The notes: a model not told the origin generated them from the letters alone. 64,000 nt of DNA from Bacteroidia bacterium (GCA_030432655.1 JAUILA010000010.1:62001-126000); one strand, 5' to 3'. Positions 26,001 through 34,882 are shown, numbered from the stretch's first letter. Made by a program: numbers and translations.

Positions 26001-26977
26001 AGGCCGAATATGAGGTTTTCATCCCCTTCCGCATCCATATCGTCAGTTATGGTAATAAATACCGGCCAGCCGGTTGCCCCGGCAGGGATAGTAACCTGCA
26101 AAGGAGACACGAAATTGTCTATATCAGTGGCATCTCCGGTTCCGCCGATCAATGAAAAATCTACGGTAGTAGGATCGGTCAAACTCGGATTGTTCACACC
26201 AACAAATATGATGGTTTGCCCGTCTCCCTCGTCCACTGTTTGTGTTTCAGGTGTGAGATAAACGGTGGTGGGACCGCCAAAAGGAATAATGGAAAAATCA
26301 TCCACTCCCAGGCCATGTTCACTGTTGAATCCCGATGGACTCACATCCTCATCTTCCCATTTGATCCAGAATGTCTCCCCGTCCGCAATACTGAGTCCGC
26401 TGATTGTAAATGAAATGTCAGTAGAGTTAAGATTTCCGTCAATTCCACCGGCACCAGTTAAATTTGGTCCGGTAAAGTTGAGGTCAGTTACAGGTATCCA
26501 GGTTGCTCCCCCATCTTCCAGTCCCGTAGCATCTGTACTGTAGTAAAACAACAAGCGGTCTGTAAGTCCGGCATCACCGCTTCGCCATTGTTCACCAGAG
26601 TAGCTTATTTGCAGTCCGGCAATTTCGCCTCCCGTTCCGTTTTCGAACTCTGCGCCAATCGTTGAAACAAAATCACTGAATGATGTGCCGCGAAGTGTCC
26701 CAAAGGCCCTCTCGATATTGCTCCCATAGCCAAAACTATAGGTGTGAGGTACCGATGCACCACCCGTTCCCGCCACATAAGTGAAATCTGCGGTGACTCC
26801 GGTTTCATAGAATGCCCAGCCTGTGGGTGTATCTGATGAAAAACCTGTGCTCGCTAACCCTTCTCCGTCAATATCATCAAAATTCTGCTGGTATTGCGAA
26901 CCATCCAGGACGATCTGACCATAGGTCAAACCACTTAAAGCGAAAAACAATAGAAATGCGGGTAAAAACTTCTTCAT
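23009..26977 (-). CDS. Giant secreted protein with Calx-beta domain and T9SS type A tail
   Basis: 1322 residues. Residues 1-20 are a signal peptide (ending LTYGQ). An N-terminal beta-sandwich (about 22-235) resembles the lamin-like or LamG region of Bacteroidota surface proteins. A Calx-beta domain follows (about 240-350, with QTVDEGDGQTIIFVGVNNP and acidic Ca-binding turns), then a long tract of short strands rich in G, T and N (about 355-790), a GWNLVGNPYPAAIDW-type domain, and a C-terminal FRVYPNPTSDYINF to GVYILNV to HRIVRK tail, the T9SS type A sorting domain. It is probably exported through T9SS and cell-surface attached. It is paralogous in its second half to the 1442-residue protein upstream. 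It is coupled to the 64-residue gene by TAATG. Confidence 0.88.
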   Translation of the reverse strand: MKKFLPAFLLFFALSGLTYGQIVLDGSQYQQNFDDIDGEGLASTGFSSDTPTGWAFYETGVTADFTYVAGTGGASVPHTYSFGYGSNIERAFGTLRGTSFSDFVSTIGAEFENGTGGEIAGLQISYSGEQWRSGDAGLTDRLLFYYSTDATGLEDGGATWIPVTDLNFTGPNLTGAGGIDGNLNSTDISFTISGLSIADGETFWIKWEDEDVSPSGFNSEHGLGVDDFSIIPFGGPTTVYLTPETQTVDEGDGQTIIFVGVNNPSLTDPTTVDFSLIGGTGDATDIDNFVSPLQVTIPAGATGWPVFITITDDMDAEGDENLIFGLSNAAGGNSASVGTPDEAELIIQDNDILPEYYRSSGSGNWFDLATWEFSSDNATWVAASEIPDNTVGPIEIQTGHTVTINGTLSVDELTVNGTLVRSVGDFTLTNGAGTDMTVNGRFTHGAALSQPVFTGTVQVNTAGSIEVQNNTNDQSIYGTSTRVTWANDSDLRWNATTSFASGTYFPNNTQAVVPELVILNSTPTFGDATDLLVRGRLRVPLGITATFGGTGTKTFRGGIQVDGTLTQISSGLLRITGTTTSLTGFGDINLDPAGGLQIAQFATVFLPADKTINGGPLIINGSLIFTTGTAKTLTLTHSGPGSVGISGTGTLNIGAVAGHTVEIAAQDAEFPTTLTVGTGSIVDFNSDNLQNIPARNFANLTSSGTGDRVLPNGGTVGVNAAFTPGTNTWTVDGSTVSYNGGAQTVASFDYENILISGSGTKTLGGAANLYGTLNLNNGLTFNTNGNDFTLISTATETASIGVLPATASIVGNVIAQRYMPGEGRIYRYIASQVDQPAVSQLQDDFPVTGNFTGADDIPGVRSDPSLYFYDESQPGTIDDGYVAYPQTDNSAPLENGLGYAAFIREDVAATVIDLEGAPNTHDQTLPVSYTDTGAPADDGWNLVGNPYPAAIDWTNGGWTKVNLDDAVYIRDNGNGGVYASYVNGVGSNGGTGEIASGQAFWVKANAAGPQLEVTEAVKSANNAAEFFRSAPVNIMRLSMSKEAVSDEIVIYFSGDMSNDFVSSEDAYNLPNQVFDLASLTTSGEALSINGLNDSFCQLDIPLQISKMDEGAYTLDLSGLDMFTETVTVQLHDAFSGESIELSSVASYDFNVTADEKTSAADRFSLTLEKGAATPEITVDQGMLEVNYSSGVQWFYNGEEIDGATASTYTPTASGEYSVEISSGTCVLTAAVEYTITGTEEFTSLFRVYPNPTSDYINFNIADRSVGNVRVELLDLRGAHKIVIPEIVPGQEIQINMSSLSSGVYILNVVTDERTFIHRIVRK

Positions 26978-27008
26978 AGAGATTTTTTTATCAATGTAAG
27001 GCCAGAGT

Positions 27009-27016
27009 CAAATTTA
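27009..27016 (-). promoter_or_regulatory. Candidate -7 element of the 26977-20899 operon
   Basis: On the minus strand TAAATTTG matches the TAnnTTTG consensus exactly and lies 32 bases before the ATG of the 1322-residue gene, inside a very AT-rich 150-base gap. No clear TTTG -33 box is found at the expected 19-20 bases upstream. Confidence 0.4.
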
Positions 27017-27127
27017 CATTTTATAAAGACAACTTAGACTTTTTCAGGCCACTATTTAAAGTAAAATACTGTTATGTTTATATTATGTCAATAATTATTG
27101 AAAGTAATATTTTGACATTTTGCCAAT

Positions 27128-28279
27128 TTATACCCATTTGGCTGGTTTCGTAACTTCAAATAGCTTAACAAGCTGAGTTTCAATCCTTTTTTTCTCCTCT
27201 TCCGTCAAATTTGAACCTGATGGCAAGCATAATCCATCACTGAATATTTTCCCGCAAACGCCGCGATCATACATGGGCGCTTCTTTATAAACAGGCTGCA
27301 GGTGCATTGGTTTCCAAACGGGCCTCGATTCTATATTCTCCTTCTCCAGTCCCTGCCGGATGTATTCAGGATCTGCACCACTCAGCACAGAATCTATCCG
27401 GATGGTTGTCAGCCACCTGTTGGCAAACATGCCCGTTTCTTCCTCTACAAATGAGACACCTGGTATATTCTCCAGCATATCCCGGTACCATTCAAATATT
27501 TCGCGGCGGATTGCCACATGTTTATCCAGCACTTCCATCTGCCCGCGGCCAATTCCGGCCACCACATTGCTCATCCGGTAATTATAGCCAATACTTGAAT
27601 GTTCATAATACGGAGCAGGGTCCCGGGCCTGGGTAGACAGAAACCGTGCCTTGTCAACAAATGTCTTCTCATTGGACACAAGGGCTCCGCCGCCCGAAGT
27701 AGTGATGATCTTGTTTCCATTAAATGAATAAATCCCGATTACGCCAAATGTACCCAGCTTTTTTCCCCGGTAACTTGCTCCCAATGCCTCCGCAGCATCC
27801 TCAATGACCGGGATTTCATATTTCCCGGCTACCTTCAGGATTTCAGCAATTTTGGACGGCATGCCATACAAATGCACCAGGATAATTGCTTTTGGACGCT
27901 TGCCACGGGAAATCCGGTCCTCAATGGCTTCTTCCAGCAGTTCGGGATCCATGTTCCACGTATCTTCTTCCGAATCCACAAAAACAGGGGTAGCGCCGGT
28001 GTATACGATTGGATTACACGAACCGGCGAATGTAAAGGAGGAACAGATCACCTCATCTCCCCTTTCCAACCCCAGCATGATAAGGGCCAGGTGAATGGCT
28101 GCGGTACCCGAACTCAACGCCGCGGCATGGTTGGCCCCGGAATAATCCTGAAGAGTTTGCTCAAATGCTGCAATATTTGGTCCTACCGGGGATATCCAGT
28201 TGGCCTCGAACGCCTCTTTGATATATTCCAGCTCCGTCCCGCCCATGTGCGGGGATGATAGATAAATCCGCGAATTCAT
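27128..28279 (-). CDS. PLP-dependent sugar aminotransferase (DegT/DnrJ/EryC1, PglE-like)
   Basis: 383 residues. It transfers an amino group from glutamate to a keto sugar nucleotide; the likely substrate is the 4-keto-6-deoxy product of the PglF-like enzyme in the same cluster. The fold is complete: SSGTAAIHLAL for PLP phosphate binding, VIEDAAEALGA with Asp161 contacting the pyridine nitrogen, and SFNGNKIITTSGGG with Lys190 as the Schiff-base lysine. Asn before that Lys is found in the PglE/PseC-type branch. It follows the exosortase-associated gene by 31 bases on the same strand and is the last gene of the PglD-PglD-XrtF operon. The 4-amino sugar role is inferred from family and context. 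Confidence 0.92.
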   Translation of the reverse strand: MNSRIYLSSPHMGGTELEYIKEAFEANWISPVGPNIAAFEQTLQDYSGANHAAALSSGTAAIHLALIMLGLERGDEVICSSFTFAGSCNPIVYTGATPVFVDSEEDTWNMDPELLEEAIEDRISRGKRPKAIILVHLYGMPSKIAEILKVAGKYEIPVIEDAAEALGASYRGKKLGTFGVIGIYSFNGNKIITTSGGGALVSNEKTFVDKARFLSTQARDPAPYYEHSSIGYNYRMSNVVAGIGRGQMEVLDKHVAIRREIFEWYRDMLENIPGVSFVEEETGMFANRWLTTIRIDSVLSGADPEYIRQGLEKENIESRPVWKPMHLQPVYKEAPMYDRGVCGKIFSDGLCLPSGSNLTEEEKKRIETQLVKLFEVTKPAKWV

Positions 28280-28310
28280 GTCGCTAAATTAAGTATATAG
28301 CTCGCATTTA

Positions 28311-28724
28311 TCACAATTTTCCTTTTTCCTTCTGCTGCTGGTATAAAAACGCCGGGATCAGCAGCATCAGCAACAGCGGATTAAGGATCAGCCTGTGTAA
28401 AAACGAGATCAGCGGACCGTTATATCCTGGAAGGTGGTATTTCAGCAACAGGTAGGGAAGCAGGATAAAGATCATCCCGAAAACCTGGGTCAGAATGGCA
28501 AAATACACATACTTCTTCCGGGGAAAAAGGGCGTAGATCAACGCGATCGTAAAGAAGTCATTCAGCAGAAACCTGATAATCCGGCCCAGCGCAAAAGCCG
28601 CAAATTTTGACAATCCCAGCGTCTCTGTCCATGCGGTGATATTTCGCTGAAACAGATATACCGCAACCAATCCGGCCACTGCCAGAATTCCCGGTATGAT
28701 CCTCCGCCAGTCAGTCTTTGCCAT
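28311..28724 (-). CDS. Exosortase F-associated membrane protein
   Basis: 137 residues with four membrane helices (IIPGILAVAGLVAVYLF, FFTIALIYALFP, FAILTQVFGMIFILLPYLLL, LILNPLLLMLLIPAFLY) and a basic tail. Its size, helix pattern and position directly after XrtF match the small partner protein always found next to XrtF in Bacteroidota. Its start overlaps the XrtF 3' end by 14 bases, which suggests that the two proteins are made together and probably form a complex in the inner membrane. No catalytic residues can be proposed. Confidence 0.82.
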   Translation of the reverse strand: MAKTDWRRIIPGILAVAGLVAVYLFQRNITAWTETLGLSKFAAFALGRIIRFLLNDFFTIALIYALFPRKKYVYFAILTQVFGMIFILLPYLLLKYHLPGYNGPLISFLHRLILNPLLLMLLIPAFLYQQQKEKGKL

Positions 28725-29250
28725 TTGCCGCCGGGTAAAGCTTCACCACCCACCAGATCCACAATACAAAAATTCCGGCGTATATGATTGCCGTAAACAG
28801 GTATTTATGCATAAAGTACGACAGGTCGGGGTGATAAAGTGTAACGTAGTACAAGATCGTGATCCTGGCCAGGTTCAGCAGGTGAATCAGCAAAAGACCA
28901 AGCGGAATAAACCAGAGCAATGCCTTTTTAGGTTTGCCATAGGCAAATAAAAAACCGACAAAAATGATCACCACATTAAGTCCGTTACAGCCTTCAAAAA
29001 CCGAAAGAACCGACCGGTCATCGTTGTAAATCAATACACCCGATTTATGGCCCTGAACCAGCGTCTCGTTTTCCTGACCCAGAAATGAAAGTATAAAGGA
29101 GGTCTGTTCGGAAACAAAAATCGTAACAGGATCAGGTTCCGGAACGTAGCTGTTAATGTACAGGCCGTAAAGCAGGTTGCCTGCCAGGTATATGCCCAGG
29201 AATTTTGCAAGGAACCAAATGGAAGGCCCGAATTCTTTCAGCATGCTCAT
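28711..29250 (-). CDS. xrtF: Exosortase family protein XrtF
   Basis: 179 residues with five or so membrane helices. Exosortases cut C-terminal sorting tails from exported proteins at the inner membrane. The Cys-Arg-His triad of the family is in place: Cys88 in FEGCNGLNVV, Arg129 in NLARITILYY and His148 in SYFMHKYLF, each at the membrane border as expected. Short length and the adjacent F-associated gene identify the XrtF branch. It starts with ATG overlapping the stop of the PglD-like gene (ATGA, 29247-29250). Its natural substrates are not established; the 64-residue protein in this window is a candidate. The position inside a polysaccharide locus parallels other exosortases. Confidence 0.92.
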   Translation of the reverse strand: MSMLKEFGPSIWFLAKFLGIYLAGNLLYGLYINSYVPEPDPVTIFVSEQTSFILSFLGQENETLVQGHKSGVLIYNDDRSVLSVFEGCNGLNVVIIFVGFLFAYGKPKKALLWFIPLGLLLIHLLNLARITILYYVTLYHPDLSYFMHKYLFTAIIYAGIFVLWIWWVVKLYPAANGKD

Positions 29251-29888
29251 TTGATAATCTGTTTGGCAGGTACGCCGGCTACGGTTATTCCACCCGGAAC
29301 ATCCCGGACTATCACAGCTCCGGCTCCTACCGTAGTTTCCGGGCCAACGATCAGCCCGTTTATGACGGATGCTCCTGCGCCAACAAAAACCGCGTCCGAC
29401 AGATGTACATTCCCGGCAATATTAACCGACGGCATGAGCGCACAGTAATCAGCAATGGAGGCATTATGGCCAATAGTTGAATTCAGATTTACCAGCACAT
29501 GTTTCCCGATTTCAATTTCCGCAGTCATGCGCACCCCGGCCGCCACGACCGTTCCCTCGCCTATTTCGATCGTATCCGGCAAATCAAGTGTCGCTGTCGG
29601 GTGCTTCAATACAGGGTATTTCAAATCCAGTCCGTCCAGCGCCCGGATCACCTTCCGGCGTATCACCGGATTTCCGATAGCCATCACCAGGTATTCCGCT
29701 TTGGGAGCACTTTTGAGATCATTTAAATCACCGACTACCGGTAATCCCATACACAATTCTTTTCTGGGATAAGCGTCGTCATAAAACCCAACGACCTGCC
29801 ATTCTTCCTTTACCGCATTGATCGCTGCGATCAGTCCGTAAATCTCTTTGCCTAATCCGCCGGCGCCATATATACAAATTTCCTTCAT
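29247..29888 (-). CDS. Left-handed beta-helix acetyltransferase, PglD/NeuD-like (second copy)
   Basis: 213 residues from the ATG at 29888. A short Rossmann-like sugar-nucleotide domain (CIYGAGGLGKEIYG, about 5-18) is followed by hexapeptide repeats from about 95 (IEIGEGTVVAAGV, IEIGKHVLVNLNSTIGHNA, VHLSDAVFVGAGA) and an end GVPAKQIIK. His141 in STIGHNA is the likely catalytic base. It differs clearly from the first copy, so it may act on another amino sugar or as an O-acetyltransferase. Its ATG overlaps the stop of the first copy (ATGA), and its stop overlaps the xrtF start (ATGA). A longer open frame to 29981 runs inside the upstream gene and is rejected. Confidence 0.9.
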   Translation of the reverse strand: MKEICIYGAGGLGKEIYGLIAAINAVKEEWQVVGFYDDAYPRKELCMGLPVVGDLNDLKSAPKAEYLVMAIGNPVIRRKVIRALDGLDLKYPVLKHPTATLDLPDTIEIGEGTVVAAGVRMTAEIEIGKHVLVNLNSTIGHNASIADYCALMPSVNIAGNVHLSDAVFVGAGASVINGLIVGPETTVGAGAVIVRDVPGGITVAGVPAKQIIK

Positions 29889-30481
29889 TCGGTTTTTATA
29901 ATTCTTGCCGGACAACCTACGGCCGTGGCATGGTCTGGAATGTCTTTGGTAACCACCGCCCCGCCGCCTATGGTCGCCCATTTGCCAATCTTAATATTCG
30001 GGAGAATGGTTGCCCCGGATCCGATCAGGGTGCCCTCCCCGACCGTAATACCTCCACAAAGTGTACTTCCGGGAGCGACATGGACAAAATCACCAATCAC
30101 ACAATCGTGATCAACGGAGGCCCTGGTATTTATAATCACATGACTCCCTATCCTGGTATCCGGATTGATTACCACGCCGGCCATAATAACGGTTCCGGGC
30201 CCCACTTCAATGGTATCGGCCAGGATAGCGGACGGATGAATGGCATGGCTGTAACGGGTTGTTACGGCGTCAGCTACCTTCCGGCGTAACTTGTTGTTTC
30301 CAATAGAAATGATGCACGGAGTCCATTCCGTTTGATAGGAAGCAGTATCACCGAGTACCGGTATTCCCCAGAGTTCTTCTTTGGATGGATCATCATCAAT
30401 GAATCCTTGCACACGCTCACCGCGCATGTTCAGAATATCTGTGATTACCTTGGCATGGCCACTGGCTCCGAATAAATACAT
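29885..30481 (-). CDS. UDP-amino-sugar N-acetyltransferase, PglD-like
   Basis: 198 residues, the length of Campylobacter PglD. The N-terminal domain MYLFGASGHAKVI binds the sugar nucleotide. Hexapeptide repeats from about 83 form a left-handed beta helix that binds acetyl-CoA; His125 in RASVDHDC is at the position of the catalytic His of PglD, and the end VGCPARIIK is conserved. With the PglF-like dehydratase and PglE-like aminotransferase it would complete UDP-di-N-acetylbacillosamine or a close relative. It is the first gene of the five-gene operon ending in the aminotransferase. It lies 72 bases downstream of the 1442-residue T9SS gene. Confidence 0.9.
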   Translation of the reverse strand: MYLFGASGHAKVITDILNMRGERVQGFIDDDPSKEELWGIPVLGDTASYQTEWTPCIISIGNNKLRRKVADAVTTRYSHAIHPSAILADTIEVGPGTVIMAGVVINPDTRIGSHVIINTRASVDHDCVIGDFVHVAPGSTLCGGITVGEGTLIGSGATILPNIKIGKWATIGGGAVVTKDIPDHATAVGCPARIIKTE

Positions 30482-30553
30482 TCCGTTACGTATTGAGTGA
30501 TTGACGGCTTTCCCTGCGCTAATTTACAGGATTGCCTGAGACCACCAAAATAC

Positions 30554-33500
30554 CTATTTGCGGATAAACCTTGTGGTTTGGACCTTGTCGCCCATGTATA
30601 ACCGAAGCAGGTATACGCCACGGGCATAGCGGGACACATCGAGCCGCAGGTTGCCGGTCTGGGTGGCCGTGGTTTCCAGTACATGTCCGTTCAGTGACAT
30701 AACCTCCACCAATACTTCCTGACCGTTCCATTGGTCAAGGAAAACATTGACGTGATTGCCCGTAACAGGGTTCGGATAAACAGTGATGTCTTTATCAAGG
30801 TCTGCTTCCACATCCGTCACGACAAAGTCATAGGAAATGCTGGCCGAACAGGTTCCGTTATTCACGACCAGAATATAGGTACCATCTCCGGACGGGACTA
30901 TTTCATTCGAAGTGGATAGCTGCTGCGACAAATCTCCAAGGTACCAGGTGTTTCCGGATACATAGTTGGAAACAAGTTTGCCCCCGGCGTACAGGATTTC
31001 GGGCTCCAGGTCAGATTTGACCACTGTTTTCTCTTCTGTCAGGTAGACGGGCGTAGCACATGATGCCGGAGAGGCCAGTACTTTTATCGTATTGGTAGCC
31101 TCCAGGTCATTGGGATCCAGATCGAAGAATAAGGTGGAACCTGTCCCAGTCTGAGGGTTTCCGTAAATCCTTCCGTTTACCTCAAGCTGGTAGGAGACGC
31201 CCGACTGGGTGCTGGAGAATGTTACAGTACCTGTGCTTCCCGGACAGATCGTTCCGTCTGCCAGGTAGGATAAGTTCTTATTCACCAGGTCGTCGAGATC
31301 CGCCTCAAACATCAGTGTAAACCGGCCAGCGTATGTCTCCGAAGTATTCTTGTCGATGGTAAATGAATAATTGGGGTTGTTATTGACATTATGTGTAATG
31401 TCAAGAAACGCATCGTACAACGTCACCAGATAGGGCAGATCGAAGGCCGCAATTGTATTGACCGACAGTGTGTAGTTACCGGATTCCACATCACTGACCT
31501 GCACACTGATTGATTCTCCACAACCCAGGGGTGCAAGGAAGTTCATGGCCAGCGGCGTATCATCGGCCGCGAGGGTGGCGATATCCATCCCGTAGTTATC
31601 GAATTTAGGTGCGTCCATTCCGGCGTCGTACCCCGAGGTCGCACCGGGTGCCACGACGAGTAATGCCTGGTCTGAATCTGACCCGTCACTCAGTGTCAGC
31701 AACATCTGGTTGGCCGGACTCGCCGGAGGTGTAATATCCGACGCCTCTGCCTTCGCCTGTTCTCCGATCACCAGGTTACCGGTTGCAGTCGCCTGCACCC
31801 AGAATGCCTCATGTTTGGCCACCAGGCCATTCTCCATCACCAGAATTGTTCCCTGGCCTGCCCCGGAATTGTTGTAGTACTGGAATTTCCCCTCCCTGTA
31901 CACGGCGATGACACCCCGTACGCTGCTCTTATCCCATCCGTTGAGCTGATCCCATCCGATGGCTGATGCAAACGGATTGGCCACCAGGTTCCAGCCGTCA
32001 GAAACCGGGGTTCCCGAATCTGTAAAGGTCAGCGGAACCGAAATGTCTCCCTGGTTAAGCACACCGGATATATCAAGGGTGACGGGAGCGTTGTCCATGA
32101 CGTAGGCAAGATAGCCTCTTCCCTGCTCCAGTGGAGCCTGATCGTCTGTGGTTGGATACGCTACCCAGCCGTTATCAATCGTACCGGCAACCGGTTCGTC
32201 AAACAAAAACAGTGAAGGGTTTACCGGACCACTGTCTGCCCCGGAGAATCCGCCAGTGACCAGGATGTCGTCCTGAAGACCTGAAATATTTTCGTCGGAA
32301 ACCGTCGAACCAAAATACATCGGAATACCGGTCGGTGATGTATTCTCCTGGTGCCACTCGGTTATCACATCCCCGCTGATGGAAGCGCCGGCGGGAAGCA
32401 CATCTATGCGTCCGCCGCCAAAACGATCCGCCGGATCGGCCAGCAATACCAGGTTGCCATCGGCATGACCTGTGGTAGCCGACTCAAAGCGGACGGTTCC
32501 GTCCAGCATAAGCGGTTCATTAATAAATACCTCGCCGGAAGGTTTGTTTATAGTCACTGCCGGGAGAATGGTCGACTGCCCGTTGATCTGCTGATCACCC
32601 TGTCCGTTTATCAGCAATTCTCCCGTCAGCGACAGGATACCACCCGTCAGGATATTGAGGTCTCCGCCCAGCGACATGTATTCGATCGCGAGAGAATAGG
32701 CATTATCAATTTCAACATCATCAAACTGCTCCGATCCCGTCCCGTCGATGCTGAGAATATTTTCGACGTAAAAAACACCATTCTCCTGAATGAAATCACC
32801 CGAATTATTTGTCCAGGCTGCCCCCCGCATGGTCATATCGGCATTCTCCACCAAGAGCGACCCGTCCTGAAGTAATACCTCACCATTCACCACAAAATTC
32901 CGGTCAATGGTCACCGGACCATCTTTGACGGTCAGATCGGCCAGTTCGTCCGGACCAGTCAGTAATTCAAGTCCGGCCGTCTTTGAACCACCTTCGTAAG
33001 ACAGGTGATAGATACCGGATGAAAGCACAGGGGCATTTCCTGTAAGTTCGCCTTCCTTTCGGAGGATCAGTGATCCGTCGGCCAGGGCCAGAAAGTCCCC
33101 GGAATTATCAATGTTGCCATCATACAACCCAAGTTCGTCATGGATCATCAAATTATCGGTTCCGATGAATGTGGTCCCGGAACGTTCATAAATAAATGAT
33201 CCCAGGTCATTGTTCACATTCCGGAACGGGATAGGCGCAAGCGGACCACTACCTGAAATATGGATGCCGGAACCCGATGTGGTTTCTATTTGTCCGGAGG
33301 TGGTGAGAATATCCTTTCGGAGCTCAAGCGTATAGTTCTGAAGTTCCAGGGTTCCGTCGGCCAGCGTAAGGTCTCCGGTGATGGCCAGGTTCGAAGTAAG
33401 CCGGACCGATGCCGCTCCCCCGCTCCGGTCAATCACAAGCGAGCCCAGCAGGTTACTGCCGGCCGGCAGAGGCAGATTGCCAAAATTTCCGGACCCCAGT

Positions 33501-34882
33501 ATTTCCAGGGAGGCATTTTCATCCGGAATGATGTGATAGCCTGTGCCTGAAATAATATCTTGTTGAATCGTCAGTTTGTTCCCGTTGAGCAGCAGTGAAC
33601 CGGTGGAGAGTTTGATATCGCCGGATGCATTAAAATCCCCGGTCAGGACCACCCCCGCGGCATTGCTGTTAGTCAGCATAAAATTGCCACCATCCGGCAT
33701 CGCATCTCCGGTGAATTGCTGCGCGGTTCCGTTAAAAATCAGTTCCAGGTTGTCACCATAGGTCCGGTTGGCCGGATCAAGCCTGATGCTGCCGCCCGTG
33801 GTATTATTTTGAAATGCCCCGCCTGTATCGGCCATGGCGGTATAAAGAACCACATCATTGCCAACCGTCAGGGTGCCGGAGCCTCCCAGTACGCTGGTAG
33901 TCAGATCGGCTTCAGCATCATCCGGGATGATGTAATTAATATTTCCGGAAGTGCCTCCGGTGACAGACACCAGTTGAAGAGTGGTTCCGGTGAAGGACAG
34001 GTTCCCGGAGCCAAACAGATCTCCGGGCGAATTAAAGTCTTTTTCAGCATTCAGGGCGGCACTGCCACCACCGATGGCCATCCGGAGAATTCCGAAGTTG
34101 GTGACATGCCCTGCAACATCCAGGGTGGTACTGCCCGAATTGACCATGACCACATCGCAGAAATTGCCGATCATAAAATCCCCGCCGATCTGCAGGTTCA
34201 TGGTCTGATCATCATTCAGGAACAGGCGCTGATCATTGGTATTCGTGATGGTGAAGTTATCGCCGATATCGAGGATCGGGCCGTCCAGAAATACGGTGGA
34301 TGATTGACTGGAACAATCCCATTCGAGCGAATGCAGGGCTATACCAAAACCGGACGGAGCCTGGTTGGTCACTCCCCGGATAATAAGGGCGGACCCGGAA
34401 GCCCATCCGGCCGGGGGTATTGCTCCGCCATTACGGTTATGTATGAATCTTCCTGAAACGGCAAGATTTCCTGCATCGCTGCTGACTTCACCCTGGTTTT
34501 CCAGGGTTCCGCCGGAGCGGATAGCCACGTTCCCGTCAAAGGTGGTTGATCCATCCCCGATGGCGATATCCAGCTCAGTCCCTGTGTCATCGATGAGGGT
34601 CAGGAACCCGCCTGACTGAATATCGATCAGTCCGTCTTCCAGGACGATGACCTGGTTGGCGGACAGAGCCGTTGTGATAGTGATGGTCATGAAAGATTCG
34701 ACCGTAATCGAACCGGCAGTTTCATCCGGAACATTCGAAGTGTTCTGCCAGGATGAACCATTAAACTCCTCCCATGTTTCAGGATCAGCCCAGTCACCCG
34801 ACTGGCGGCTCCTGAAGTCGTTTTGTGCAGTAGATGAAAAAAATGCCAACGAGAGAACAACTACCGGTAAAAAATATCTCAT
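30554..34882 (-). CDS. Giant secreted T9SS type A protein, beta-rich
   Basis: 1442 residues. The signal peptide is residues 1-19 (ending STAQ). It opens with FRSRQSGDWADPETWEEF, a domain common in Bacteroidota surface proteins. From about 50 to 830 is a long chain of irregular short beta repeats rich in G, N, L and D (ITGDLTLADGTLEL, GDLNILTGGILSLTGEL), consistent with a right-handed beta solenoid. A GWNLVANPFASAIGW domain comes next, and the last 80 residues are a T9SS sorting domain (VYPNPVTGN, GVYLLRLY, TTRFIRK). Its last roughly 600 residues align in order with the 1322-residue protein at 23009-26977. Probably a surface adhesin or matrix protein; no enzyme motif seen. Confidence 0.87.
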   Translation of the reverse strand: MRYFLPVVVLSLAFFSSTAQNDFRSRQSGDWADPETWEEFNGSSWQNTSNVPDETAGSITVESFMTITITTALSANQVIVLEDGLIDIQSGGFLTLIDDTGTELDIAIGDGSTTFDGNVAIRSGGTLENQGEVSSDAGNLAVSGRFIHNRNGGAIPPAGWASGSALIIRGVTNQAPSGFGIALHSLEWDCSSQSSTVFLDGPILDIGDNFTITNTNDQRLFLNDDQTMNLQIGGDFMIGNFCDVVMVNSGSTTLDVAGHVTNFGILRMAIGGGSAALNAEKDFNSPGDLFGSGNLSFTGTTLQLVSVTGGTSGNINYIIPDDAEADLTTSVLGGSGTLTVGNDVVLYTAMADTGGAFQNNTTGGSIRLDPANRTYGDNLELIFNGTAQQFTGDAMPDGGNFMLTNSNAAGVVLTGDFNASGDIKLSTGSLLLNGNKLTIQQDIISGTGYHIIPDENASLEILGSGNFGNLPLPAGSNLLGSLVIDRSGGAASVRLTSNLAITGDLTLADGTLELQNYTLELRKDILTTSGQIETTSGSGIHISGSGPLAPIPFRNVNNDLGSFIYERSGTTFIGTDNLMIHDELGLYDGNIDNSGDFLALADGSLILRKEGELTGNAPVLSSGIYHLSYEGGSKTAGLELLTGPDELADLTVKDGPVTIDRNFVVNGEVLLQDGSLLVENADMTMRGAAWTNNSGDFIQENGVFYVENILSIDGTGSEQFDDVEIDNAYSLAIEYMSLGGDLNILTGGILSLTGELLINGQGDQQINGQSTILPAVTINKPSGEVFINEPLMLDGTVRFESATTGHADGNLVLLADPADRFGGGRIDVLPAGASISGDVITEWHQENTSPTGIPMYFGSTVSDENISGLQDDILVTGGFSGADSGPVNPSLFLFDEPVAGTIDNGWVAYPTTDDQAPLEQGRGYLAYVMDNAPVTLDISGVLNQGDISVPLTFTDSGTPVSDGWNLVANPFASAIGWDQLNGWDKSSVRGVIAVYREGKFQYYNNSGAGQGTILVMENGLVAKHEAFWVQATATGNLVIGEQAKAEASDITPPASPANQMLLTLSDGSDSDQALLVVAPGATSGYDAGMDAPKFDNYGMDIATLAADDTPLAMNFLAPLGCGESISVQVSDVESGNYTLSVNTIAAFDLPYLVTLYDAFLDITHNVNNNPNYSFTIDKNTSETYAGRFTLMFEADLDDLVNKNLSYLADGTICPGSTGTVTFSSTQSGVSYQLEVNGRIYGNPQTGTGSTLFFDLDPNDLEATNTIKVLASPASCATPVYLTEEKTVVKSDLEPEILYAGGKLVSNYVSGNTWYLGDLSQQLSTSNEIVPSGDGTYILVVNNGTCSASISYDFVVTDVEADLDKDITVYPNPVTGNHVNVFLDQWNGQEVLVEVMSLNGHVLETTATQTGNLRLDVSRYARGVYLLRLYMGDKVQTTRFIRK

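Noticed and set aside
29889-29981. N-terminal extension of the second PglD-like protein
   Set aside because: The extra 31 residues are Arg/Gly-rich frame noise from inside the upstream gene; the ATG at 29888 is the family start.
33716-34303. 195-residue and other plus-strand frames across 32.3-34.6 kb
   Set aside because: Shadows of the giant T9SS gene.
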